Below are positions 42,416-50,938 of a stretch of 64,000 nt of DNA, one piece after another. The stretch covers positions 528,635 through 592,634 of the forward strand of contig NZ_JBBUTH010000010.1 in NCBI RefSeq assembly GCF_038066595.1, read 5' to 3'. The notes below the pieces were generated by a model. The model was not told the origin of the DNA and did no database searches. It saw nothing but the letters and a program-made list of their open reading frames with translations. Every line of letters begins with the position of its first letter. Position 1 is the stretch's first letter. This stretch comes from Pseudaquabacterium inlustre (GTDB taxonomy: Bacteria; Pseudomonadota; Gammaproteobacteria; Burkholderiales; Burkholderiaceae_C). The position numbers and the translations under genes are program-made.

Positions 42416-43927
42416 ATGCAGCTCATCCCCCACTTCATCCAGGGCCAGACCACCGCCGGCACCGGCCCGCGCCGTGGCCCGGTGTTCAACCCTTCCACGG
42501 CCCGGCAGCAGGCCGACTGCGCCTATGCCGACCGCGCCACGCTGGACCAGGCCGTGGCCTCGGCCGTGGCCGCCGGCCGCCACTGGGCCCGCGCCTCGCA
42601 CAACGCGCGGCAGCAGGTGGTGTTCAAGATGCGCGAGCTGGTGCTGCGCGACATCGACGCGCTGGCGCGCCTGATCGGCCAGGAGCACGGCAAGACCTTT
42701 GCCGACGCGCGCGGCGAGGTCTCGCGCGGCATCGAGGCGCTGGAGTTCGCCACCGCCGCGCCGGTGGTCACCAAGGGCGAGTACAGCCGCAACGTGGGCG
42801 GCGGCATCGACGTCTACTCGGTGCGTCAGCCGGTGGGCGTGGTGGGCTGCATCACGCCCTTCAACTTCCCGGTGATGATCCCGTTGATGATGGGTGCGAT
42901 GGCGATTGCCACCGGCAACGCCGTGGTGCTCAAGCCGTCGGAGAAGGTGCCCAGCAGCGCACTGGCCCTGGCCCGGCTGTGGCAGGAGGCCGGCCTGCCC
43001 GACGGCGTGTGGAACGTCGTCAACGGCGACAAGGAGGTCGTGGATGCGCTGCTGCAGCACCCCGACGTGCCGGCCATCAGCTTCGTCGGATCCACCGCCA
43101 TCGGCGAGTACGTGTACCGCCAGGGCACGGCGCACAACAAGCGCGTGGGCAGCTACACCGGTGGCAAGAACCACATGGTGGTGCTGGAGGATGCCGACCT
43201 CGAGGCTGCGGCCGACGCCTTCGTCAGCGCCGGCTATGGCTCGGCCAGCCAGCGCTGCATGGCGGTGTCGCTGCTGGTGGCCGTGGGCGACACCACGGCC
43301 GAGCGCCTGCGCGCGCTGCTGCTGCCGCGCATCCAGGCGCTGAAGGTGGGCGCGTACGACGACGCCCAGGCCGACTACGGCCCGCTGGTCTCGGCCGACG
43401 CCAAACGCGCCGTGCTGCGCGCGGTGGAGCAGTGCCTGGGCGACGGCGCGCAGATGGTGATCGACGGCCGCGGCCTGCGCGTGCCGGGCCATGAGGACGG
43501 CTTCTTCGTCGGCCCCACGCTGCTGGACGGCGTGACCCCGGCGATGGACTTCTACAAGCAGGAGGTGTTCGGCCCGGTGCGCGGCCTGATGCGCGTGGCG
43601 TCACTGGACGAGGCCATCACGCTGACCAACAGCCACGAGTACGGCAACGGCGCCGTGATCTTCACCCGCGACGGCCGCGCGGCGAGCCGCTTCGTGGGCG
43701 AGGTGGAGGCCGGCATGATCGGCGTGAACGTGCCGGTGCCGGTGCCGGTGGGCTACTACAACTTCGGCGGCCTGCGCCGCTCGAAGTTCGGCGAGGCCCA
43801 CATGTTCGGCCCCGACGCTGCACGCTTCTACACCAAGCTCAAGACCGTGTCGCAGCGCTGGCCCGAGCCGCAGGCCGGGCGGCCGGCCACGCAAGCCAGC
43901 TCGCTGGCGTTCGCGCCCAACGCCTGA
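42416..43927 (+). CDS. mmsA: CoA-acylating methylmalonate-semialdehyde dehydrogenase
   Basis: A 503-residue aldehyde dehydrogenase of the MMSDH type: NAD- and CoA-dependent oxidation of malonate- or methylmalonate-semialdehyde to acetyl- or propionyl-CoA. Marks: GVVGCITPFNFPVMIPLMM, FVGSTAIGEYVYRQG, GGKNHMVVLEDADLEAAAD and the nucleophile Cys in GSASQRCMAVS; ends with the typical FGEAHMFGPDAARFYT. The ATG at 42416 fits the usual N-terminus. It would take the short aldehyde produced at the end of the pathway into central metabolism. The gene for the beta-oxidation partner is not seen nearby. Confidence 0.9.
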   Translation: MQLIPHFIQGQTTAGTGPRRGPVFNPSTARQQADCAYADRATLDQAVASAVAAGRHWARASHNARQQVVFKMRELVLRDIDALARLIGQEHGKTFADARGEVSRGIEALEFATAAPVVTKGEYSRNVGGGIDVYSVRQPVGVVGCITPFNFPVMIPLMMGAMAIATGNAVVLKPSEKVPSSALALARLWQEAGLPDGVWNVVNGDKEVVDALLQHPDVPAISFVGSTAIGEYVYRQGTAHNKRVGSYTGGKNHMVVLEDADLEAAADAFVSAGYGSASQRCMAVSLLVAVGDTTAERLRALLLPRIQALKVGAYDDAQADYGPLVSADAKRAVLRAVEQCLGDGAQMVIDGRGLRVPGHEDGFFVGPTLLDGVTPAMDFYKQEVFGPVRGLMRVASLDEAITLTNSHEYGNGAVIFTRDGRAASRFVGEVEAGMIGVNVPVPVPVGYYNFGGLRRSKFGEAHMFGPDAARFYTKLKTVSQRWPEPQAGRPATQASSLAFAPNA

Positions 43928-43939
43928 GGCGCCGAGGCC

Positions 43940-44185
43940 TCAAGGCGGCCCGGCGTCCGGCGCGGCCGGACGCCTGCCCCGGTGGTGATAGACCCGGCAG
44001 TGCCGGCATCCCCGACCGCAGCAACGCTGGACGGCGCGCACGCAGACGCCGTACACCGTGTCCTGCGCCGGGCCGTCCTGCGGCTGCGCAGCATCGGTCT
44101 GCGGCTGGGGCAGGGGCGGTGCCGGCACGGCATCGCATCCGCGACGCCACACCGTGAAGGCCTGCGGCGTTGGTGGCGGTGACAT
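43940..44185 (-). CDS. possible small Cys-rich protein (81 aa)
   Basis: Weakly supported. The frame follows the amidohydrolase stop by 19 bases on the same strand, starts MSPPPTPQAFTVWRRG and ends with a cysteine-rich segment CVRAVQRCCGRGCRHCRVYHH-like (six Cys within about 20 residues, positions about 47-62), reminiscent of a zinc knuckle. It may be a chance frame of the GC-rich intergenic stretch. Confidence 0.25.
   Translation of the reverse strand: MSPPPTPQAFTVWRRGCDAVPAPPLPQPQTDAAQPQDGPAQDTVYGVCVRAVQRCCGRGCRHCRVYHHRGRRPAAPDAGPP
43952..43974. terminator. perfect 9-bp stem hairpin
   Basis: GGCGTCCGG (43952-43960) pairs with CCGGACGCC (43966-43974) around a 5-nt loop, 25 bases after the dehydrogenase stop. 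No T-tract follows; it may end transcription from both sides between the convergent units. Confidence 0.45.
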
Positions 44186-44204
44186 GCCGGTGCCACTGGC
44201 CGAT

Positions 44205-45461
44205 TCAGGCCGCACGCGGGGCCTTGTGGAAGCGGCCATCCTTCATGATGGCCAGCAGCCGGTCGGCCTCCTGCAGCAGACTCAGGTTCTGCAGCGGGTC
44301 GCCGTCCACCAGCAGCAGATCGGCCAGGAACCCTTCCCGGATCTGGCCCAGCTCGTGGGGCTTCATCATGATGTCGCCGCCGCGTGCGGTGGCCGCCAGC
44401 AGCGATTCCATCGGCGTCATGCCCACGTACTTCACCAGGTACTCCAGGTCCTTGGCATTGGTGCCGTGCGGCACCCAGGCAAAGCCGTAGTCCCCACCCG
44501 GCAGCACGCGGATGCCGCGCTTGTGCATCTTCTGCAGCGTGTCGGCGGCCGCCTCCAACTCGCGCATGTAGCCCATCTGCGTGGCCACCTCGGTGGTGAT
44601 GCCGTAGTCCTTGGCGTGGAAGCAGGTGTTCACCAGCCAGGCCAGGCCGGGCGCCACGAAATGCCGGTCCTTGTTCGCCTCCAGCATGTCCAGCGCCTCT
44701 TCATCGGCGAAGCTGGCGTGGTAGATCACCTCGATGCCATGCCGCACGCACTGCTTGACCGATTCGGCCGAGCGCGCATGGGCTGCCACGCGCTTGCCCA
44801 GTCGCCTCGCCTCGGCCGTGGCCATGGCCACCTCCTCGTCCGAGAACGGCGTCAGTTCGGCCGGCAGGCCCGTGATGTACTCGCCCGACAGGTTGAGCTT
44901 GATCTGGTCGACGCCGAACTTCACGAACATGCGCACGGCCTTGCGCATCTCCTCCGGGCCGCTGACCACGTGGGCAAAGCTCAGTTCCTGGAACGGCAGG
45001 TGCGGCAGCGACATGTCGCCCAGCCCGCCCAGGTGCGCGATCTCCTGGCTGGCGGCCAGGTAGCGCGGGCCGGGGAAGTCGCCGCTGTCGATGGCGTTGC
45101 GGGTCACCACGTCCAGCCGCGGCTTGGCGGTGGCTGCGCCCACGCACGAGGTCCAGCCCATGTCCAGGTAGCGTTTGGCCACGCGGATGCACCACAGCGT
45201 GTGCTCTTCAGGCGGCATCATCTGGATGGCAGCCAGCGTGGGCTGGTCGTTCCAGCCGAAGTGCGTGTGGGCCTCGGTCATGCCGGGCATCAGGAAGGCA
45301 CCTGCGGCGTCGATCACCTGGGTGGCTGCGCCGCGCGCGATGTTGTGCCGGCCGTGGCGCACCTGGGCGATGCGCTGGCCTTTGACCAGCACCTCGCCGT
45401 CGAAGGGTTGCGCGCCCGTGGCGTCGAACACGCGGGCGTTGGTGAACAGGATCTCGGTCAT
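44205..45461 (-). CDS. amidohydrolase-superfamily protein, imidazolonepropionase/prolidase-like
   Basis: A 418-residue metal-dependent hydrolase. The binuclear-site residues are visible: H65 and H67 in EAHTHFG, K188 in QIKLNLSG (candidate carboxylated lysine), H228 (AAHARS), H248 (YHASF) and D324 (GGDYGF). Such enzymes hydrolyse cyclic or linear amides and C-N bonds. It is the third gene of the AraC-controlled operon (FAH, alpha/beta hydrolase, amidohydrolase), which suggests a nitrogen-containing pathway intermediate. Confidence 0.85.
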   Translation of the reverse strand: MTEILFTNARVFDATGAQPFDGEVLVKGQRIAQVRHGRHNIARGAATQVIDAAGAFLMPGMTEAHTHFGWNDQPTLAAIQMMPPEEHTLWCIRVAKRYLDMGWTSCVGAATAKPRLDVVTRNAIDSGDFPGPRYLAASQEIAHLGGLGDMSLPHLPFQELSFAHVVSGPEEMRKAVRMFVKFGVDQIKLNLSGEYITGLPAELTPFSDEEVAMATAEARRLGKRVAAHARSAESVKQCVRHGIEVIYHASFADEEALDMLEANKDRHFVAPGLAWLVNTCFHAKDYGITTEVATQMGYMRELEAAADTLQKMHKRGIRVLPGGDYGFAWVPHGTNAKDLEYLVKYVGMTPMESLLAATARGGDIMMKPHELGQIREGFLADLLLVDGDPLQNLSLLQEADRLLAIMKDGRFHKAPRAA

Positions 45462-45580
45462 GGCTTGTCTCCTAGGGTGGCGTCAGGGTGGCGTTCTGGG
45501 ATCCACAGGCGTGCAGGGGCCACCCGGTCCCCGCGCGGGCCGGTTCGGTTCAGGTTGGGGAAGCGAGGGCGCCTGGACGC

Positions 45581-46372
45581 TCAGGGCGCCGGCAGAAAGT
45601 CGCGCAGCAGGGCCTGGCACTGCATGGCGCACTCGAGCGGTGTCCAGTGGCCGCACTGCGGCAGCACCACCATGCGCGCATCGCGCAGGCGGCTGGCCAT
45701 GGCCTGTACGGCCGCTGGTGGCGCCACTCCGTCTTCGTCGCCGGTGACCAGCAACACCGGTACGGCGATGTTCTCCAGCACCGCCGATTGCGCGCGGGCC
45801 AGGGCTTCGCAACTGCGTGCATAGCCCAGCGGGTCCTGCCGCATCAGGCTCTCGCGCACCAGTGCCACGGCCAGCGGCTGGGTCTCGCGCGCGTGCCGCG
45901 CCGTGGCGCCTTGCACGACGGCGTCGGCGATCTCCTGCATGGCCGCGGCACCGCCGGCTGCCGCCTTGTCGGCGCGTGCCTGCACGTTGGGCCGTGCCGC
46001 ATCCGGCGGACACACGAGCGGGCCGAACAGGGCCAGCCGGCTGACCAGCCCGGGCTGACGCGCCGCCAGGTGCTGGCAGACGATGGTGCCCATTGAATGC
46101 CCCAGGAACACCGCCCGCGTGATGTCCAGGCGCTGGCAGGCCTGTGCCACCGCGTCGACCATCGCGTCGATGTCCAGCGAACCTGGCCCACCGGCCAGCG
46201 CTGCCGAGCGTGCACTGCCCGGCAGATCGATGCGCACGACGCGGTGCCCGGCCAGCGCCGGAAACAGCGGCGTCCAGGTGTTGCTGCTGCCGCCCAGGCC
46301 GTGGATGCACACCAGGTCGGGCCCCTGGCCATCGATCTCGACCGCCAGGCCGTCAATGAATTGCGTGCTCAT
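45581..46372 (-). CDS. alpha/beta-fold hydrolase
   Basis: A 263-residue hydrolase of the enol-lactonase/meta-cleavage hydrolase type. Oxyanion strand CIHGLGGSSNTW, nucleophile elbow GHSMG with S93, acid in TGDEDG (D212/D214) and base H242 in CGHWTP give a complete triad. It lies 9 bases downstream of the FAH gene and 119 bases before the amidohydrolase gene, all in one direction. It probably hydrolyses an ester, lactone or C-C bond in the same pathway. Confidence 0.87.
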   Translation of the reverse strand: MSTQFIDGLAVEIDGQGPDLVCIHGLGGSSNTWTPLFPALAGHRVVRIDLPGSARSAALAGGPGSLDIDAMVDAVAQACQRLDITRAVFLGHSMGTIVCQHLAARQPGLVSRLALFGPLVCPPDAARPNVQARADKAAAGGAAAMQEIADAVVQGATARHARETQPLAVALVRESLMRQDPLGYARSCEALARAQSAVLENIAVPVLLVTGDEDGVAPPAAVQAMASRLRDARMVVLPQCGHWTPLECAMQCQALLRDFLPAP

Positions 46373-46381
46373 GGGCAGACC

Positions 46382-47251
46382 TCAGACGAAGCGGTTCTCG
46401 ATCGCGCCGAGCCGGTCGATCTCGACCTTGACCACATCGCCCGGCCGCAGGTACCGAGGCGGCTTCAGGCCCATGCCCACGCCGGCCGGCGTGCCAGTGG
46501 CGATCACGTCGCCGGGGTACAGCGTGATGCCGCGCGAGAGGGTCTCGATCAGCGTGGGGATGTCGAAGATCATGTGCTCGGTCGGGCCGTCCTGGCGCAG
46601 CTCGCCGTTCACCCAGCAGCGCACCCGGGTGCGCTCGCCGTCGAACTCGTCGGCCGTCACGATCCACGGCCCCATCGGGCAGAAGGTGTCGAAGGACTTG
46701 CCCATGTCCCACTGCTGGTGGCGCATCTGCACATCGCGCGCCGTCACGTCGTTGACCACCGTGTAGCCGAAGACATGGCCCAGCGCCTCACCGCGTGCGA
46801 TGTTCTTGCCACCCTTGCCGATCACCACCGCCAGTTCGGCCTCGTAGTCGATCTGCTCGGACACGCCCAGCGGGATCTGCACATCGTCGAACGGCCCCAC
46901 CACGCACTCGGGCACCTTGGTGAAGACGATGGGCCACGACTCCGGATTGGCGTCGTTGTCCTTGAACACCGAGGCCGACAACTCCTTGGCATGGGCGTGG
47001 TAGTTGCGGCCCACGCACCACAGGTTGCGGCGCGGCCGCGGCAGCGGCGCGTCCAGCCGCACGCTGGCGATGTCCAGCGCCGGGCCGCCGGCCTCGGGCA
47101 GCGCGCCGCCCTGGGCCAGGGCCTCGATGATGGCCAGCACACCGCGTTCGGCCTGCGCATGGGGCAGGGCCAGCGGTGTGATGCGGGTGCCGTCGGCCGA
47201 CACCCGGCCCACCTGCCGTTGTCCACCATGGAAATAGGTTGCCAGGCGCAT
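46382..47251 (-). CDS. fumarylacetoacetate hydrolase family protein (copy 2)
   Basis: A 289-residue FAH-fold enzyme. Motifs: NLWCVGRNYHAHAKEL, VVGPFDDVQIPLGVSEQIDYEAELAVVIG (metal-binding Glu residues), GYTVVNDVTARDVQMRHQQWDMGKSFD and PGDVIATGTPAGVGMG. The start follows GAAGGAGAGCG. It is the first gene of the operon divergent from the AraC gene. It differs from the 41424 copy clearly in its central part, so the two likely act on different intermediates. Confidence 0.88.
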   Translation of the reverse strand: MRLATYFHGGQRQVGRVSADGTRITPLALPHAQAERGVLAIIEALAQGGALPEAGGPALDIASVRLDAPLPRPRRNLWCVGRNYHAHAKELSASVFKDNDANPESWPIVFTKVPECVVGPFDDVQIPLGVSEQIDYEAELAVVIGKGGKNIARGEALGHVFGYTVVNDVTARDVQMRHQQWDMGKSFDTFCPMGPWIVTADEFDGERTRVRCWVNGELRQDGPTEHMIFDIPTLIETLSRGITLYPGDVIATGTPAGVGMGLKPPRYLRPGDVVKVEIDRLGAIENRFV

Positions 47252-47344
47252 CGCGCTCTCCTTCGTGCTTTTCGGGACTTCCGGGGATCTGCGCATCGCG
47301 TCAGACCGTGCTGGCAAGCACTGTAGAAATCGGTGGCATGGGGC

Positions 47345-47395
47345 GCTTATCGCCGCGTCGCGCGACTTATCGCCAAGTCTGGCCCGCTCATCGGG
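47345..47395. promoter_or_regulatory. phased direct repeats, AraC operator candidate
   Basis: GCTTATCGCC (47345-47354), ACTTATCGCC (47365-47374) and the weaker GCTCATCGGG (47386-47395) lie 20 and 21 bp apart, two helical turns each, in the region between the FAH and AraC genes. Such same-face direct repeats are typical of AraC-family binding. Confidence 0.6.
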
Positions 47396-47472
47396 GCTTT
47401 CCCTGGAAGGCCCCGGCGACGCCTTCCGCGGCCCATGGTGCGGCCCGATAGTTCAGGCCCAGGAGACAAGCG

Positions 47473-48327
47473 ATGTCAGATGCCTATGCCATTCGCGAAG
47501 GGGAGTTCGGCCGCGCGGTGGTGCTGGACCTTCGAGACGATCTGGTGGCGCACGCCCATGCCGAGACGCAGTTCGCGTTCTGGCTGGGTGGCGGCCGCGC
47601 CCAGGCGCACCTGGGCTCTGAGTTGGTGCAGTACAGCGACGAGGTGGCGCTGGGCACCAATGCCTATGAATCGCACGACGCACGGCTGCTCGACAAGAGC
47701 CAGCCGGCGATCTTCCTGGTGCTCTACATCGCCAAGCCCTGGCTGGACGAGCGGCGGGCGGTTAGCGGCCGACCGTTCTTCTTCCCGTCACCGCGGGTGC
47801 CGATCAGCCCGGCGCTGCGCCAATCCTGCTGGCGCGTGCTGGACATGATCCTGTCGGCCGGTGCCGACCAGCCAGCGCGCCTGACCCAGGAGGTGGAGGC
47901 GCTGATCGGCACGGCGATCGACGCCACGCTGGCCCCGGTGGATCCGGCCGGGCTGCGTGCCCGCACGCCCATGCTGGACCATCGGCTGCGCGCCGCCATC
48001 GCCTACATGCGCGAGCACGTGGCCGACCCGATCTCGGTGGAAGACATCGCCGGCAAGGTGGGCCTGTCACGAGCGCACTTCTTTTCGCTGTTCCGCGATC
48101 AGCTCAACACCACGCCCCAGGTGTTCTGGAGCGCCGTGCGGGTGGAGGAAGCCGTGCGCCGGCTGGCGCTGCGGGCGGAGCCGCTGACCTCGGTGGCGAT
48201 GGAGCTCGGCTTCTCGTCACCGGGCAATTTCTCGCGCTTCTTCCGCGAGCACATGGGCGTGACGCCGTCGCGATTTCGCCGCGTGGCCACCGGACCGGAC
48301 CAGCATCCCGTCACTGGCATGGCCTGA
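47473..48327 (+). CDS. AraC-family transcriptional regulator
   Basis: A 284-residue regulator. An N-terminal cupin-like effector domain runs to about residue 165; two helix-turn-helix motifs follow: DPISVEDIAGKVGLSRAHFFSLFRDQ and EPLTSVAMELGFSSPGNFSRFFRE, with the family closing VTPSRFR. It is divergent from the FAH/hydrolase/amidohydrolase operon, which it most likely activates through the phased repeats upstream. Start preceded by AGGAGACAAGCG. Confidence 0.9.
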   Translation: MSDAYAIREGEFGRAVVLDLRDDLVAHAHAETQFAFWLGGGRAQAHLGSELVQYSDEVALGTNAYESHDARLLDKSQPAIFLVLYIAKPWLDERRAVSGRPFFFPSPRVPISPALRQSCWRVLDMILSAGADQPARLTQEVEALIGTAIDATLAPVDPAGLRARTPMLDHRLRAAIAYMREHVADPISVEDIAGKVGLSRAHFFSLFRDQLNTTPQVFWSAVRVEEAVRRLALRAEPLTSVAMELGFSSPGNFSRFFREHMGVTPSRFRRVATGPDQHPVTGMA

Positions 48328-48329
48328 GT

Positions 48330-48660
48330 TCAGGCCGGCGGCGCGCCCTGGCCCTGCGCGGCCTTGCGCTGGCTCTGGTTCTGCGCCGCGACGCGGAAGC
48401 TGCTGTCGGTGTCCATGTGCGCGCGCTGCCCGGGTCGCCGGCTCTCGGCATCGGCCAGCAGGGCGGCCTCGTCCATGTCGAACGGGCCCATCCGGCACGG
48501 GCGCTCGTCCAGCACCGTGCCCACGATCATCGGCACCTGGGCCGACAGCGCCGGGGCGTCGGCGTCGAAGGGGTGGCGGGGGATGTGCCGGCCATCCAGC
48601 ACGGGCGAGAAGGCCCGACGCGCCCGAATCCACGCAGCGCTCGCCGCCCCATTGCGCCAG
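48330..48660 (-). pseudogene. carboxylesterase (type B) remnant
   Basis: About 110 in-frame residues resemble the C-terminal half of a type B carboxylesterase: FSPVLDGRHIPRHPFDADAP, then ALSAQVPMIVGTVLDE and, after an apparent deletion, TDSSFRVAAQNQSQRKAAQG. The N-terminal part with the GESAG nucleophile is missing, and no ATG fits (the frame opens with GTG inside a conserved motif). It looks like a decaying relic left between the AraC gene and the SDR gene. Limits are approximate. Confidence 0.6.
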
Positions 48661-48808
48661 GTTGCAGGTCATAGGCGATGAGGTCGGCGCAGGCCACGCG
48701 CCGGTCCACAGCACAGTTGCGATTCGCGGACAGGCAGCGCACGCAGCGGATTTCGGCCCGCGCGCCCGCGCCGGACCATGGGCCTCCCCAATCCCGCAGG
48801 AGGCCCTC

Positions 48809-49618
48809 GTGCAGCAGCATCCCCTCTCAGGCCAGGTGGCCATCGTCACCGGCGGCGCCACGCTGATCGGCGCTGCCGTGGTGCGCCGGCTGCGCGCCGC
48901 CGGCGCCAAGGTGGCCGTGTTCGACATCGATGCCGCGGGCGGCGAGCGCCTGCTGGCCGAGCCCGAAGCCCTGGCCCACCCCGACGCCACGGCCTTCTGG
49001 CCGGTGGACGTGGCCGACGACGCGCAAGTGGCCAGCGCCGTGGCCGCCGTGCAGGCGCGCTTCGGCGGCGTGAACCTGCTGGTGAACCTGGCCTGCACCT
49101 ACCTCGACGATGGCGCGGCATCCGGCCGGGCCGACTGGCTGAAGGCGCTGGACGTCAACGTCGTCAGCGCCGTGATGCTGGCGCGCGCCGTGCGCCCGCT
49201 GATGGTGGCCGCGGGCGGCGGCGCCATCGTCAACTTCACCAGCATCTCGTCGGGCGTGGCGCAAACCGGACGCTGGCTGTACCCGGTGTCCAAGGCGGCG
49301 CTGCTGCAAGTGACGCGCAGCCTGGCCATGGACTTCGCGCCCGACCGCATCCGCGTCAACTCGGTGTCGCCGGGCTGGACCTGGTCGCGCGTGATCGGTG
49401 AATGCGCCGGTGGCAACCGCGCCAAGGCCGACGCCGTGGCGGCCGATTACCACTTGCTGGGCCGCCTGGGCGATCCGGCCGAGGTGGCCGAGGTGGTGGC
49501 CTTCCTGCTGTCGCCACAGGCCAGCTTCGTCACCGGGGCCGACTACGCGGTGGACGGCGGCTACTCGGCCATGGGCCCCGAGCAGGCCGTGCCGGCCATT
49601 CCCCGTTTGATGGCTTGA
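48809..49618 (+). CDS. short-chain dehydrogenase/reductase
   Basis: A 269-residue SDR. It starts with GTG after GCAGGAGG (48796-48803), which excludes the longer frame running into the esterase relic. Glycine motif VTGGATLIGAAV; the usual NNAG is replaced by NLAC (LLVNLACTY); the catalytic Ser (NFTSISSG) and YPVSK are intact, and it ends with FVTGADYAVDGG. It probably oxidises or reduces a product of the monooxygenase encoded 36 bases downstream. The NLAC change could affect the active-site water network. Confidence 0.88.
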   Translation: MQQHPLSGQVAIVTGGATLIGAAVVRRLRAAGAKVAVFDIDAAGGERLLAEPEALAHPDATAFWPVDVADDAQVASAVAAVQARFGGVNLLVNLACTYLDDGAASGRADWLKALDVNVVSAVMLARAVRPLMVAAGGGAIVNFTSISSGVAQTGRWLYPVSKAALLQVTRSLAMDFAPDRIRVNSVSPGWTWSRVIGECAGGNRAKADAVAADYHLLGRLGDPAEVAEVVAFLLSPQASFVTGADYAVDGGYSAMGPEQAVPAIPRLMA

Positions 49619-49654
49619 CCCACCCACCGACAACCACTTTCAGGAGCACACACC

Positions 49655-50923
49655 ATGCGATCCATCGCCATCGTGGGCGGCGGCCAGGCAGGCCTGCCGC
49701 TGGCCCTGGCCCTGCTGGACAAGGGCTACCGCGTCACCGTCGTCACCAACCGCACGCCCGACCAGGTGCGCAGCGGCAAGGTGCTGTCCAGCCAGTGCAT
49801 GTTCGATGCCGCGCTGCAGATCGAACGCGACCTGGGCCTGGACGGGTGGGCTGCGCAGTGCCCACCGGTGCAAGGCATCGGCCTGACCGTGCCGCACCCC
49901 GAACAGCGCGGCGCCAAGGCCATCGACTGGGCCAGCCGCCTGAGCGCGCCGGCCCAGGCCGTCGATCAACGCCTGAAGATGCCCGAGTGGCTGCAGCAGG
50001 TGGAGCAGCGCGGCGGCACCGTGCGCATCGAGGACGCCGGCATCGCCGAGCTGGAAGCGCTGACCGACAGCCACGACCTGGTGGTGCTGGCGGCGGGCAA
50101 GGGCGACGTGGTCAAGCAGTTCACGCGTGATCCGGTGCGCTCGGCCTTCGACAAGCCGCAGCGCGCGCTGGCGCTGACCTATGTGCACGGCCTGCAGGAA
50201 CATGCCGACTACTCGCGCGTGGCCTTCAACCTGATCCCCGGCGTGGGCGAGTACTTCGTGTTCCCGGCCCTTACGCTCAGCGGGCCCTGCCACATCATGG
50301 TGTTCGAGGGCGTGCCCGGCGGCCCCATGGACTGCTGGCGCGACATCACCACACCGCAGCAGCACCTGGCGCAAAGCCTGTCGATTCTGGAGACCTTTCT
50401 GCCCTGGGAGGCCGAGCGCGCCCGCCGCGTGGAACTGACCGATGCCAACGGCATCCTGGCCGGCAGCTTTGCGCCCACCATCCGCCGCCCGGTGCTGCGC
50501 CTGCCCTCGGGCCGCCGGGTGCTGGGCCTGGGCGATGCGGTGGCCGTCAACGACCCCATCACCGGCCAGGGATCCAACAACGCCACCAAGGCCTGCAAGA
50601 TCTACCTCGATGCCATCCTGGCGCGCGGCGAGGCCGAGTTCAGCGAAGACTGGATGACCCAGACCTTCGAGACCTTCTGGCAGTACGCCCGCCACGTGGT
50701 GAGCTGGACCAACACCCTGCTGCTGCCCCCGCCGCCCCACATCCTGAACCTGCTGGGCGCGGCCGGCCAGTGCGCGCCGCTGGCGCGCGCCATCGCCGAC
50801 GGCTTCGACCACCCGCCCAGCTACTTTCCGTGGTGGACGGATCCGGCCGCATGCGAGCAGTTCATCGCCCGCAAGATGGCCGAACCCCAGCACGCCGACA
50901 ACGCGTCCACGCTGACGGTGTGA
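49655..50923 (+). CDS. styrene/indole monooxygenase-like FAD oxygenase (StyA family)
   Basis: A 422-residue single-component oxygenase of the group E flavoprotein monooxygenases that receive reduced FAD from a partner. FAD-binding GGGQAGLPLALAL (residues 8-20) and RVLGLGDAVAVNDPITGQGSNNA (about 289-311) match StyA-type proteins; TYVHGLQEHADYSRVAFNLIPGVGE lies in the centre. Members epoxidise styrene or oxidise indole and other N-heteroaromatics or sulfides. A flavin reductase gene follows directly, completing the two-component system. The substrate here is unknown. Confidence 0.86.
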   Translation: MRSIAIVGGGQAGLPLALALLDKGYRVTVVTNRTPDQVRSGKVLSSQCMFDAALQIERDLGLDGWAAQCPPVQGIGLTVPHPEQRGAKAIDWASRLSAPAQAVDQRLKMPEWLQQVEQRGGTVRIEDAGIAELEALTDSHDLVVLAAGKGDVVKQFTRDPVRSAFDKPQRALALTYVHGLQEHADYSRVAFNLIPGVGEYFVFPALTLSGPCHIMVFEGVPGGPMDCWRDITTPQQHLAQSLSILETFLPWEAERARRVELTDANGILAGSFAPTIRRPVLRLPSGRRVLGLGDAVAVNDPITGQGSNNATKACKIYLDAILARGEAEFSEDWMTQTFETFWQYARHVVSWTNTLLLPPPPHILNLLGAAGQCAPLARAIADGFDHPPSYFPWWTDPAACEQFIARKMAEPQHADNASTLTV

Positions 50924-50938
50924 GCGAGGCCAGGCACC

